Below are positions 35,397 to 46,694 of a DNA stretch of 64,000 nt, one piece after another; the stretch's first letter is position 1; every line of letters begins with the position of its first letter. The position numbers were made by a program, and so were the translations under genes. Source of the stretch: Metopolophium dirhodum (taxonomy: Eukaryota > Arthropoda > Insecta > Hemiptera > Aphididae); contig NC_083560.1 in assembly GCF_019925205.1 (NCBI RefSeq), positions 6,200,001 to 6,264,000 on the forward strand, written 5' to 3'. The notes beneath the pieces were generated by a model. That model searched no databases, had not been told where the DNA came from, and saw nothing but the letters and a program-made list of their open reading frames with translations.

Positions 35397-37402
35397 CAAG
35401 GGCGTCCGCAGGAGGGGGGCAAGTAAGGGCAGTTGCCCCTCCCTTGGCTTTTTCTGGGTTGATTTTCATATATTATCATTGATGATTTTAATGTTTTAAA
35501 AAAACTAAAACTGACCTAACAATTCTAAATAAAAATAATTTAGTCCACAAATTATTTTTATTTAAGATTCTGAGCGAAGTGATGAATGTATTGATTTTAC
35601 AATGATGTGTGTTTTTTTTTTTTTGTGTGTCTGTTATCACTTTTTAGGACAGTAAAAGTGCTTGGATTTTCTTCAAAACAGTAACTTTTCTGATAGGAAA
35701 GTGAATCTAGTTGGTACTTTAGGGGGGTCAAAAGTAAAAATTTTTCAGTAATTTTCAAACGCGACGTGATAAACAAAAGAAAAATTAAGGAAAAACGGGA
35801 ATTTTTACGCAAAATCTGTTTACGAGAAAATCGATTTTGGTTTTTGGTGTAACCCTAAAACAAATGACCGTAGGTACATGAAATTTTGACTAAACGTTTC
35901 TATTAGCATTTTCTATACACGGTAAAATTTTGAAAATAATTTGACACATTTTGAGCTGTTTACGGACATTTTCAGTTTCCATTATTTTTAGTTTTTTTTT
36001 CTATAAGTAGGTATCAATAAAATTTTATTTGTTGGGTAAAAAAGCGTAAAAAATTAATATAAGGCTCCTGATATATCGATCTAATAGCACTTGAAAAATA
36101 TTAAAAATACATTGGCAACATTTTTTTTAAAAGCATTTAAAGTTCAAATTTTGACAAATTTATCAAATTTATAATTTTATAATTATTTTGTAGTTAAAAA
36201 TTTATAAAATGTTCAACTTTTACAGCTAAGGATTGAAAATTGAAAACAAGGCTCCGCGTAAATAGGTTGTATATAAATTACTTTATTCACAATAATATCA
36301 TCAAATATACTTGGTAATATCATAGGCTGACTGACCGTTTTCGCTCAGAATCGTTTTTCTTATACAATGATATTATATCATTGAATTCAAATTTAATACC
36401 ATCCATTACTATAACCCACTTACAACCTACTTTACAACAGAGCGATATCCACTTACCCACCTTTTTAATATTAAAGATATAAATTCTTATATACATTTTA
36501 AACTTTTAAATGATTGTAGAAAAGTTTAATAGATAGAACTTATCATTTAGACTACTTATTTAATCTGAAAATTAATTTTTTTTTTCTGTAACTATAGGTT
36601 TAAACTTAAGATCATATATTTGCTATAAAATCATATAGAAACATGTGCAAATTTAAATTTAGAATAAACTTCAAAATGTTCTAAAAATCTTTAAATGCAA
36701 AAAATGGCCTTAAATTTAAAATCGTCAAAAAATTCAATGTAAGTATGTTATAAAACAAGTATCGCGTGGATTTGGAAAACAATGCAAAGTTCATTATAAT
36801 CTCAACCTCAATCATTACCGTTTTAATATAAAATATCATAAAATAAACTATTTTTAAATTAAAAATAAAAACATTTTCTTTTTTTTTACAGAGTGAATTT
36901 TATTACACTCGATTCAGAGTCAGAAATAAAAACGTTGCTTTTATAGATTATTAGATGTAGTGGTGGGACCAAGTGCAATATGCTAATACTGCAGTGTCAA
37001 TCAAGTTTTTTTTTTTTGATAAAAAAATTTAAAGTTCATAGATGGCATACCACCTACAATAGCTACAACTTTTCAAATTTATAGTATCAATGACTGAATA
37101 AGCTAGAAATATTAAATTTTATAAATTACCTAAAATTATAAAACCAACGGTAACATTTTATCTATTAAAAAAAATGTATTTGATAATTTAAAATTACATA
37201 ACAATTAATTACAATTAATGCTGCAAGATTAAGTTTTAACTAACTATACGTACGTATAATTCATAAATATTTTTACATTCCTTGTCTATATGAAAGAAAA
37301 TATGTCGCAAAAATACTTTATAACTAATAGGATAGTGAGACAAAAAATTTAAAAAAGAAAATATTTTGCCCTCCCCTTGACAAATTCTTGCGGACGCCCT
37401 TG
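35397..37402. mobile_element. hAT-like non-autonomous element with perfect 8-bp TSD
   Basis: TSDs TATATACC (35389-35396 and 37403-37410) flank inverted ends CAAGGGCGTCCGCAGGAGGG and its partner ending TTGCGGACGCCCTTG. No transposase is seen. An R1 repeat (35566-36466) is nested inside. Confidence 0.85.
35566..36466 (-). repeat. longest copy of dispersed repeat R1
   Basis: About 0.9 kb, from GATTCTGAGCGAAG to CACTTACCCACCTTTTT, within the hAT-like element 35397-37402. Partial copies occur at 376-915, 15940-16330, 17230-17545 and 54258-54475. I found no terminal inverted repeats, TSDs or ORF, so the class remains open. The 71-codon minus ORF at 35597-35812 is shared repeat sequence with no motif. 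Confidence 0.65.
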
Positions 37403-37410
37403 TATATACC

Positions 37411-38990
37411 TAGGTGACTTAGCTTTATTTATATATCTATATGTACAAAATTGATAGCACAAACTGGTAACAAACCCCTAAATTATTATTTTCTTTTGAC
37501 TAATTTTAGAAAAAAATTACAAACTCTAATTTGCTTCCAGAAACTGCAAGAAAAAAATCAAACGCATAACCAATCCTTTCACTCAGAATCTAAAAATGTA
37601 TATGAACATTAATTTTAGTGTTCAATATGAATGATTTAATAATATTTAAATTACAGGGTGAAGTAGAGCTGATGAGTACAGATGGAACGATGGGTCTGTG
37701 GATTGGCGGAATTAAATCTGAATGTTGGGAGATGGAAACATATTTTATTCTACTAAAATCAGATTTTCCAATCTCTGTATGATTCATTGCTCCAGTTGCG
37801 AAGTCGGTTAATGGAATCGAAAGGGCATAATATAATTTGGTCTGTTTTTCCACACGTTCAGTAACAGCACAGGTGTGTGATCCCAATTACGTAAGAATAT
37901 TTTATTATCTAATTTTATTTTATACTTATAATACATAATTTGTTGGATTATAAACTCAGCATTGGATGATCATAAATGTAATTTATATTTATTACAGTTT
38001 GAAACACTACCGCATCAGAATCAAGATTTTCTGCAGCCAACCAATAGGCTACATTACTAATACAATGTGTGGATTTGTTTGGTGTCAGCACGTTGTAGTA
38101 TCTATACATTGGGAAATATGTAGAAAATCTAAATTTGAATGACAAGTAATTTAATTTTAGACATTATTATTTTTTTTTTTAATTTCCATTTTAATTCTTA
38201 CTAGATTTTTTTATTTTAATTTACTATATAGATTAATTGATAGCGGATTTTGGGCTATTTAGCAGTAAATTCAAGTCGCGCACAACTGCTTAAATCCTAT
38301 AATATATGCAGCACAAAATGTACGTGGACTGGCACAAGCTTGGCTGTTACCCAATGGAAGAAAACATTTAAGAAGAAAATGTCAATGAACCATTCGTAAT
38401 CTGCAAGAATAATCATAATATTAAATTATATTTTATACTATGTACCACTCACACCAGATACCTATACTTTTGCCGGTGCTTAAAATATGTCATAGGTAGG
38501 CACGTTAATACGTTATATAATTTTTATTTGCATTCCCCATTTGTTATTTATTAAGAGAATGTCAGCGCATTATTTATTTTCTCTCTGTACCACGGCGCAA
38601 CAGACAATAGCATTAAAGCAAAATCATTTTTTTTTATGTTTTTAAGTAATGTTCGAGTAAAATCACCTATTACAAAAAAGATAGAAAATAATATTTTTGT
38701 GGGGATGACATATTGATTTTATATTTTATTATTATTTGACTTTGTATTCGACTTTTAAAATAAACAAAAAAATTTTGTAAATTTAAATTATGTTTAAATT
38801 GTTTTGAGACAATATTAAGACAAATTGATATGTCATTCCCTTAAAAATATTATTCTCTATATTTTTTGTAATTGGTGATTTTACTTTAAGATTACTTAAA
38901 AACGTAGAAAAATTATTCTGTGTAAATGCGTTTTGGCTATGCTGCGCGTGGACCAGAGAAAGAAAACAAATAGTGCGCTGAAATCCTCTT
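37411..38990. other. region without supported gene
   Basis: Minus-strand frames at 37590-37886 and 37948-38145 have moderately protein-like composition. They contain no motif, do not link through consistent splice sites, and are bracketed by stops. Nothing else is seen. Confidence 0.4.
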
Positions 38991-38992
38991 AG

Positions 38993-39175
38993 GGGCCGTT
39001 TTACAATCATAGCTTAAACCTCGGTTGGAGTTTAAACCTAGTTCAAATCAAAATGGGTGTATTACAATATCCTAACCGTGGTTTAAACTGAAGTTCACTT
39101 GAACCACCAATTTCAGTGAGCTAACGGGGGATCAATGTTGATCTGAAATTTGATTGGCTGCCAATTAATGTTGAT
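38993..39175. repeat. possible MITE end (GGGGCCGTTTTACAAT type)
   Basis: GGGGCCGTTTTACAATCATAG near 38993 followed by paired 'gtttaaac' motifs resembles a DNA-transposon terminus. A matching inverted end was not found, so boundaries are arbitrary. Confidence 0.3.
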
Positions 39176-39259
39176 AAACATTATAGGGGAATATAGTATT
39201 TATAATTGAATAAGTAAATTTATGTGTTATTTTCTTTTTGGTTGTTGACACTGTACTAG

Positions 39260-42200
39260 CAGAAGAAAAAAAGAGAGGAAATTACTTAATGGTCAGGTAA
39301 TACAACACCTTTGCTTCGCCGGTTTATATAATTTTTTGCAGATCGATTACGATCGGTTGAAAGTAGAGTACGGAGGGAAACGTTACAAACAATCAATGGC
39401 CAGCAAGTGAGACAATTAACTATATATGGCTTACATTTTTGAAATTAATTTTAATTTTAATAAATCAAACTTTAAAGGTACGAAGATCTATTGTGTCTAG
39501 CAGAGACACAAATAACTGCATTTTGGTTGATGCTCTACGAAACATACGCTATGACACAATGGCATATTTAAGAAGAGTATCTTATTCGGTGAGAGGGTAT
39601 ATAGATATGCAAATAGGCCCTTTAGCTAATGGTAGGTACCATATAAATTCAATTGGGTGTATAAACTAAATGACAATAAAATGGAATTATAGAAATCCTT
39701 CTCGAAGATTTCATTCCTGGACAGCTACCAATGGTTGGACTTCAGCCTCTGCCATTTGTATTGCCGCTATTCCACATTCGTGGAGCACTGGAGCTGGTAG
39801 ACCTAGGAGGGGTCATGGTTGTCAACGGGTAGCTGCAGTTCCAGAAAATCATGGAATGGTCCGGCATCCAAATGTGCGCCAACTACCAGGTGGTGGCAAC
39901 CTTGGATTAATTGAAGATCACCATCTTCTCGGTATTATACAACTATACATTTAAGTTAAAAATACATTATATACTCTAGTGACTATACTTTAAATATAAA
40001 TATTATAGGGAATACAGATAATATTGAGGCGCCATTCCAGATTCAAGGTAAGCATATAGAAATAAAATATGATATAAAATATATTGTCTTAACGAAATAT
40101 GACTTTTTTGTTTGTATGATTAGCAAATAATGAAGACCGAAATGAGCCCTTTGATCTTCCAGAAAACGAAAGTATGCCTTAGAGTATTTCTATAAATAAA
40201 ATGTTGGAATGTCACCCTTGGGTGGTTCTCCACCCAAGTACTAATGTTTTGTAATTTATTCTTCTACACTCATATGCTTATTATAACTGTATTACAGATT
40301 GTATATTATTCTAACAAATTTAAAAATAATAAATAAAATAAATAATTCATGAATAAATATTCACTTACTCTACAATTTAATTTGTATTAAAGTTGAACAG
40401 CCAGATATCGATGATACATTAGCGGAGGAAGAGGTCTATGAAATAGTTGAGCTTGGCATGGATGATGCTTTTGTTGACGGTAGATTGATTTTAAATGTTA
40501 TAATACTGAAACATTAGCTTAATAACTTTCCATTTTGTTTCAGAACAAAATACTCAACCAGCTCACCAGGCAGTTGATTTAGATAACCCTAAATTCGAAG
40601 GCAAGTTATTATTATTATAATAATTTTCCTTTAAGAGGACGTTACACTGACATTTGTTATCTCCGTCTTAGAAGTGCGTAACATACCTAATTTTACTCTC
40701 AGAAAATCATGTTTAGCTCCACTAGTTTAGAAATTAGAGTGAATTTACCTCATAAAATATAAAAGTAAGATTATTTTGTAGTATATCTCATAGGCTTTTT
40801 ATTATATTTTAATTTTAAAGCGAGTTATAAAAATGTATTTTTTATAATATTAATATTTATTTTTAATTTTAAAATTGTAAATTTTATGTTACATATTAAA
40901 ATACTCATAACTCGCTTTAAAGTTAAAATATAATACAAAGCCTACGAGATGCCATATAATAAACTTAGTCTTAAATTTTAGAAGAGGGCAATTTAATCTA
41001 ATTTTTAAACTAACGGAGCTAAACGTGTTCTACCGAGCTTACAATTTGCTATGATACACACTTGTAAGGCGGAGACAACAAATGTCCTTGTAACGTCCTC
41101 TTGAACAGAATTGAAGAATAAAAACTCACTTATACTTTTTATTCTAAAGGTGGCCCTTTAGACAGATGTTTTATTTGCCTTGAAAGTTGGAGCCAAGTAA
41201 AATCGGCCAACATTTTGGTGCCTTGCGGTCACGGATGGTGCTGTGACGAGTGTGCGATTCGATTAGATAAATGCGGAGTTTGCAAAGTAGAATTTCCCAC
41301 AACACAGCCCATCCATATAATGCATGTTAACCTAGAAGATGGTAAATATTAATAATGATACAGTAAATTGAAGATTTTTTCTTTTATAATTAAAATATAC
41401 AATTTTTATTAAAAGGTAAATGGATGCCAAATACTTCATTACTCGATCCAACTGGAAGTCAGTGCCTTGGATGTATGCGCCATGTACAATATGTACCAGA
41501 CCAGGCGCAATACATACTGTTGGACTGTGGCCATGGATGGTATTGTGCGAGCTGCATCTCAACACCTCCTGCCACATGTGACGTCTGTGGTAATATGGTC
41601 GAAGGTAGCTTAAGAATATTTTTAAATTGAAAAAATATTTCATAATTTTTTTGTTACTTGTTAATATACTTATATAATATATATTATATATCGTCGCTGA
41701 TTTGGCAATACCTTGTATCTGACATTTCAGTAATTTTATTGTTCAGGAGGCACATAAAACCATTTTATTTTGTTTGTAAAATAGGAAAAACCTCAATTCT
41801 TTAATAGTTACTAAAAAAATATAATTCAATCACTAATTTTTAATTATTTCAATAAATTTTATTAGTTTTAATTTTTTTAGTGCAGATACGTGTTATTCCA
41901 ACAAAAAAAGTTTTACAAGGTATTGCATTATGACGATACAAGTTATTTCAAAAGTTATAAATGTACTTACGTGGTATAAATTGATATTATTATGTAATTA
42001 TTTTTTTTTTTTGTATTTTACAATTTATATTTTATCTGACTATTTTTAGATTCTTTTATTTATACAAACTATGAATTAATTAGGAAAAATATTTAAAAAA
42101 AAAAATGAATCAATTAATTCTTTAATTTTGAAATTCACTTTTTTATTGATTCTAATATGATTATTAGAAATTGCACAGTTTTCTTTAACATTTAGACAGT

Positions 42201-45200
42201 TTTTTTAGTCAAACAATACAGTATAACAACATAATTAAAAAAATACAAATATCAAAATTCTGTTGATATTAAAACAACAAATAAATTATTTTGTGCTTAC
42301 ACCACTCACTTTATTAGAAACAAAATATACTTTAAAACTAAAAATATTAAATCATTATAAGGAATTTCACAGCTTACTTTTACATTAAGAGTCTTTTCTT
42401 TTTACTACATTTCATAACAAAACTTAAAACTCAAAAACTTAACTTTTTTTCTTTATAAGACTTATTCATACTCAACAAAATAAAATGTTTTTCTTACATT
42501 TTTTAAGTCAAACAATACAGTATAATAACAAAATTTAAAAATACAAATATCAAAATTCTGTTGATATTAAAACAACAAATTAATTCTTTAGTGCTTACAC
42601 CACTCACTTTATTAGAAACAAAATATACTTTAAAACTAAAAATATTAAATCATTATTAGGAATTTCACCGCTTACTTTTACATTAAGAGTCTTTTTTTTA
42701 AAATAAATTTCATAAAAAAACTTAAAACTCAAAAAAGTTAACTTTTTTCTTTATAAGACTTAAAATTATCAAACACTATACTAAAACAATAAAATTTAAC
42801 AACTTTATTCAATGTGTAAAGAACAAAATAAACTGAATAAACTAAAAATATTAATACTTAAAAGAAGCTAGACATTTTCAAATTTCTTGAACTTTCCTCT
42901 GCTTATGTGAAGCTGCATGAGGTAACGTATCATAAAATGAATGTGTGTCAATTGGTAATACATGTTTTAGTTTCTGTAAATCAGTCCATTTAGATTATGT
43001 TAATGGCAATTGGCTACTGTATAGTTTTTCATAATCCTCAGTTAACTTAAAATATTTATTTCTAGGTAAAGGTAACATTTCATAGGAATCGGTGAATACG
43101 GTTTTAAAATAAATCATTTTAGTAGCAGGATCATACTTTAAACATCTCAGGTCTCTGACTTCTGGATCTCCCTTACCTTTACCTGGTCTGATAGAAGAAT
43201 ACGTTTGGTTTTTTTTTATAATCATTAAAAAATGTATGGTCTAAAAGAGTAGCTTTATATGGAGAAGGGTTAACTCTAGCTTCTTTAGTAACTCGAATGA
43301 AGTCTGATGGTAAATGTATTTCTGTATTTTTTAATTTCCGTTCAATACAACTGTGGACACTATCACAACTCATCTGCGTGTGACCTTTTTCCAAAAATTT
43401 TTGTTCTATAACTACATTATTGAGAACAGCAAAGTTTAAAAGTGCATTTGACAAGACAGAATTCCTGTTTTGATATCCACAGCCATCAGAATAAAGAATT
43501 TTATCTTTTTTATTACCGTTGTTATCCTCGTCAATACAATAAGTTTTGAGATTATGAATGATTATACTAACAAATACTGAAGCTTCAAGTTCTCCTTCAC
43601 ACTCATTCCACCAGTAATTGTGACAGTCATGTTCATTACCTACATTGTATAGTGTGAAGTTATGCACTTTTAGCTTCATTGAATAGTAAAGAGCACTTGC
43701 GTTCATGGCCGGACATAACTTTACGGCTTGTACATCCATGGTAAAAACAATTTTTTCTAGATTTCTAGCTTTTTCTGTATCAATATCTAATTGTACTCTT
43801 GCCATGTTTTTATTCAATATGTGTTTATGATACACTTCTTCAGACACTTGATGTGTTTTAAAAGAACAGCATATATCACATTGGTCTTTTCTAGGTCTGT
43901 ATAATGAAAAATTCTTTGATTTTAAATATTTAGAAAAACAACTCCTACTTACAGGTTCAATTTGAAACTCTTTGGTTTCTTGTAAATATAAATTATATAG
44001 TTGTTGTTTCGAATCAAATGGTCCCTCTAAATAAAGCCTCTTACTTTCTTTTCTGCAGTAGTGACTTTCTATTGCTGGAAGTCTGGAGAACCAGGTAGTA
44101 AAATGATTGTACCTAACTGTAAATGATGTTTTGAGTCTTGGTACTTCATTTTTAGAATCTTTTTTATTTTGATTATTAGTTTTAAATGTTTTAATATTTT
44201 TAGGAGATAATTCTTCGGACAACTTCAACCAGTTGTGTACCATCCAATCACTAAGATCCAATGTTGCTAAGAACATCTTTTTGCAAACAAGGAGTTTTTT
44301 ATCATTTACATCTCTTAAATGATACTTAAACGAAACAGATCTCCTGCTGTCAGTATCTTCACCTTTAGTTTTTCGTTTAGTATCAACTTTTTCTACTAAA
44401 TTAATAATATATGATTTTTTTACTTCCCAAGTAGTAGACCAAAAACATGCAAATAGGTTAGATCTGTCTTCTTCAGAAAAAAGATTACATTTTTTAGATT
44501 TTTGACACACACTGGAGTTACAACGTGGTTTGACCTTCCTATTTTCTCTATCAATGTCTTGAAACACTGTTTTTCCTAGTCTATGATATCCAATATATTT
44601 TTTACCATACATTCTTTGATTTTTGGCAGTAATGTGTTTCATTTCTCCAGTCTTTTTGTTTCTACTATCACTTTGTTGATAACTAACTTCAGTGTGAGTT
44701 ATATTTTCATTTTGTATAACTAATTCATTTATTCCTGTGTTTACATATTCAACGTCACCAAACTGAGCCATCATTTCAATGCCATCAATATTTATACTTT
44801 CACATGAAACTTAAAAAAGATTTAAAAATTGTTTTATTTAACTATTATATTTAATTCAAGTCATATTATACCTAATGTTTTTTTGTAACATTTCAAAGTG
44901 AAATTTCCTTTGACTAGAGAACTATGTTGCATAGAATAACTTTGTTGATCACTAACTTCATTGTGAGTTATATTTTCATTTTGTATAACTACTTCATTTA
45001 TTCCTCGGTCTATATATTCAACGTCCCCAAACTGAGCTATCATTTCAATGCCATCAATATTTATACTTTCACATGAATCTAAAAAAAATGTAATTCAATT
45101 AAAGTTATATTTTATTGTTATATTTCAAAGTAAAATTACCTTTGACTGGAGTATGTTGCATAGAAGGATCTTCTATTATAGATTGTGAAGACTTTAGACT

Positions 45201-46279
45201 GCTATTGTTTACATTTTCACTATTATACAAAACTGAAAATAATAATCAATCAATCATCAATTCAACTTTAACAATGAAATGCATGTAAAGTTAAATAATA
45301 AATCTCTATAGTAAAAAATAATCTACCTTAGAATTTAAAAGTTAGTACCAAAAAAAAAAATGTGGTTTTAAATAATATATTATTTTATTCAGAACTAACT
45401 TCTGACTTGTTATTTAAAAATGTAATTTCTATAGTGAATAATGGCATGTTTAAATTAAATATTTAAAATAATACACAATATTATAACATCAACTACACTA
45501 TTATATTAAATTAATTTAGTATTACATTACCTACCTTCATTAACTGCAGTAATTTCTGAAGAGTTGTTACATGCATCATCACTGTCACATAACATTAAAA
45601 ATTCTTCGTTTAAATTATCATTGAACTCATAATCATTATTAGGATTTCTTGGCACTTCAATAATAATTGGATTAGGATTTCTAGCAATGCTCAACATCAT
45701 TTTTGTCCGCCTCTTCCACATTTTGGGTTTTTACCAAAGTACTCTTGTTACATCAAGACAATTAAATTTAACCAAATTTTGTACTTACCACCTACTAGTA
45801 TAATATGATATTGAGTACAACAATTAAATAACAAAATCACAATAAAATAATGGAAAATATGAATCAATCAATAAACAACAATAGGCGTGTGTAGATACGA
45901 GTAATTATAAATCATTTTCTGATACAAGTTATTACTCTAACGTATTTTCCCAGAATATCAGTAACCATATTATATTTTAACCTCAAATAGTTTTTATTCT
46001 CCTTGGAATTCTGAATTGAATGATACCAAAATGTCAAAATCGAAAAATTTTCAGATACGAGGTATTGCCAAAACAACGACGATATATTTTTTTATATATT
46101 ACAAAACTTTTTTTTATATATTTATAATATATTATATTTTTATATTTTGTTTTGTTTATTTACTTAAATAATTTCTTGCTTTGTTTAGTTATTTATTTTA
46201 TACTAAAATAAATATATCATTTTTATATTTTCTTATTAATTATTGTTCAGGAGAAATTCTACCAAACTTCCATCAATAG
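39260..46279 (+). CDS. protein with two C3HC4 RING fingers (putative E3 ubiquitin ligase), 5' end unresolved
   Basis: Exons: 39260-39296 (partial), 39342-39407, 39478-39631, 39725-39931, 40009-40047, 40124-40171, 40393-40479, 40544-40600, 41150-41341, 41416-41604, 46251-46279. All phases fit (phase 0 early, phase 1 from exon 3 onward), giving at least 367 codons. One intron has a GC donor (40601). The N terminus is basic (RRKKERKLL). A middle run of small exons is very acidic (DIDDTLAEEEVYEIVELGMD). RING 1 reads CFIC, then PCGHGWCCDEC, then CGVC. RING 2 reads CLGC, then DCGHGWYCASC, then CDVC. Each has all eight zinc ligands. The ATG was not found; an upstream exon is needed. The last exon (GEILPNFHQ, stop) is followed 25 nt later by AATAAA (46304). 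An alternative last exon, 41881-41933, lies inside the transposon in the final intron. Substrate unknown. Confidence 0.7.
40635..41100. mobile_element. fold-back MITE with TTAA-type target in an intron of the RING gene
   Basis: Arms GAGGACGTTACACTGACATT and its inverted partner (AATGTCCTTGTAACGTCCTC) end at 40635 and 41100. TTAA (40631-40634) and TTGA (41101-41104) flank it. Inner sequence is also inverted (GCGAGTTATAAAAATGTATT against the CATAACTCGC side), so almost the whole 466 bp can fold back. It lies between the GC donor at 40601 and the acceptor before 41150. Confidence 0.75.
42200..42745 (+). repeat. direct tandem duplication of about 305 bp inside the transposon
   Basis: The block 'caaacaatacagtata...ttctgttgatattaaaacaacaaat...ccactcactttattagaaac...attaagagtctttt' occurs at about 42208-42400 and again at about 42512-42700. 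Both copies lie downstream of the transposon gene's stop codon. Confidence 0.7.
42995..45721 (-). CDS. putative RNase-H-fold transposase-like protein, multi-exon, with frameshift and duplicated exon
   Basis: Minus-strand exons: 45535-45721 (MWKRRTKMMLSIARNPNPII...), 45140-45232, a duplicated exon near 44888-45069, then a long exon 42995-44807. The long exon has a Cys-rich part (YRPRKDQCDICCSFKTHQVS). After that come VFTMDVQAVKLCPAMNASA, LYSDGCGYQNRNSVLSNALL and FLEKGHTQMSCDSVHSCIER, three Asp-bearing blocks spaced like a DDE/D catalytic core. The terminal region (RPGKGKGDPEVRDLRCLKYD) is in another frame because of one extra A in the run at 43209-43217. The duplicated exon encodes CESINIDGIEMIAQFGDVEY, nearly identical to the start of the long exon, and its donor has become GA instead of GT. 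I have seen this protein type only as uncharacterised eukaryotic proteins; the superfamily is not named here. Confidence 0.65.
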
Positions 46280-46694
46280 CAGATAATATGTTTTAATTGT
46301 TAAAATAAATTGTTACAAAAAACGTATTCCAAAAGATAAGAACACCACATACTATTAATTTATCTGCCTATCATAGAGATTGGCTCAAACGACAAAATAT
46401 TTAAATTGCGTAAACTTACCCACCTTTTTTAATTTGGATTTGACTCGTTAGTGGACTGCGACAGGAAGAAGTGGGAAAAAAGTATCAATTTTACTCTTGC
46501 CATCATCCATCAGTGATTCAAACCCAAATAGTAAGGCTGTCATTGGTATACAATATGCATGAATTTGAATATTTTTATTGGTTGATCAAAAAAATAGCCA
46601 CCAGTTTATACAAACATCATAAACTGTTGATTCTATATTGGTACAACAATTTATTTTAAATTTTAAGTACATATTTTAGGATTTTGTACAGTTT

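Larger units (their letters stand above)
41690..46087 (-). mobile_element. TIR DNA transposon of unresolved superfamily in the last intron of the RING gene
   Basis: Inverted ends of about 36 bp read TATATCGTCGCTGATTTGGC at the left and GCCAAAACAACGACGATATA at the right. Both continue inward as AATACCTYGTATCTGA. The flanks are AT repeats, so the TSD could be TA, TATA or ATATAT. The interior holds a minus-strand multi-exon protein gene (42995-45721) and a 3'-side noncoding segment with a direct duplication of about 300 bp. Confidence 0.75.

Noticed and set aside
37590..38145. Two minus-strand frames with protein-like composition
   Set aside because: They cannot be joined by valid splice sites in frame, stops bracket the first, and no motif is recognisable.
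39670..39954. 94-codon ORF starting MTIKWNY
   Set aside because: Its first part is intron. The coding frame is real from 39725 but belongs to an internal exon of the RING gene, so the ATG is not a start.
41332..41643. 103-codon minus-strand ORF
   Set aside because: It is the antisense of the second RING exon.
41881..41933. Terminal exon VQIRVIPTKKVLQGIAL for the RING gene
   Set aside because: It is phase-compatible but lies inside the transposon; the exon at 46251 with its nearby AATAAA is preferred. Kept only as an alternative.
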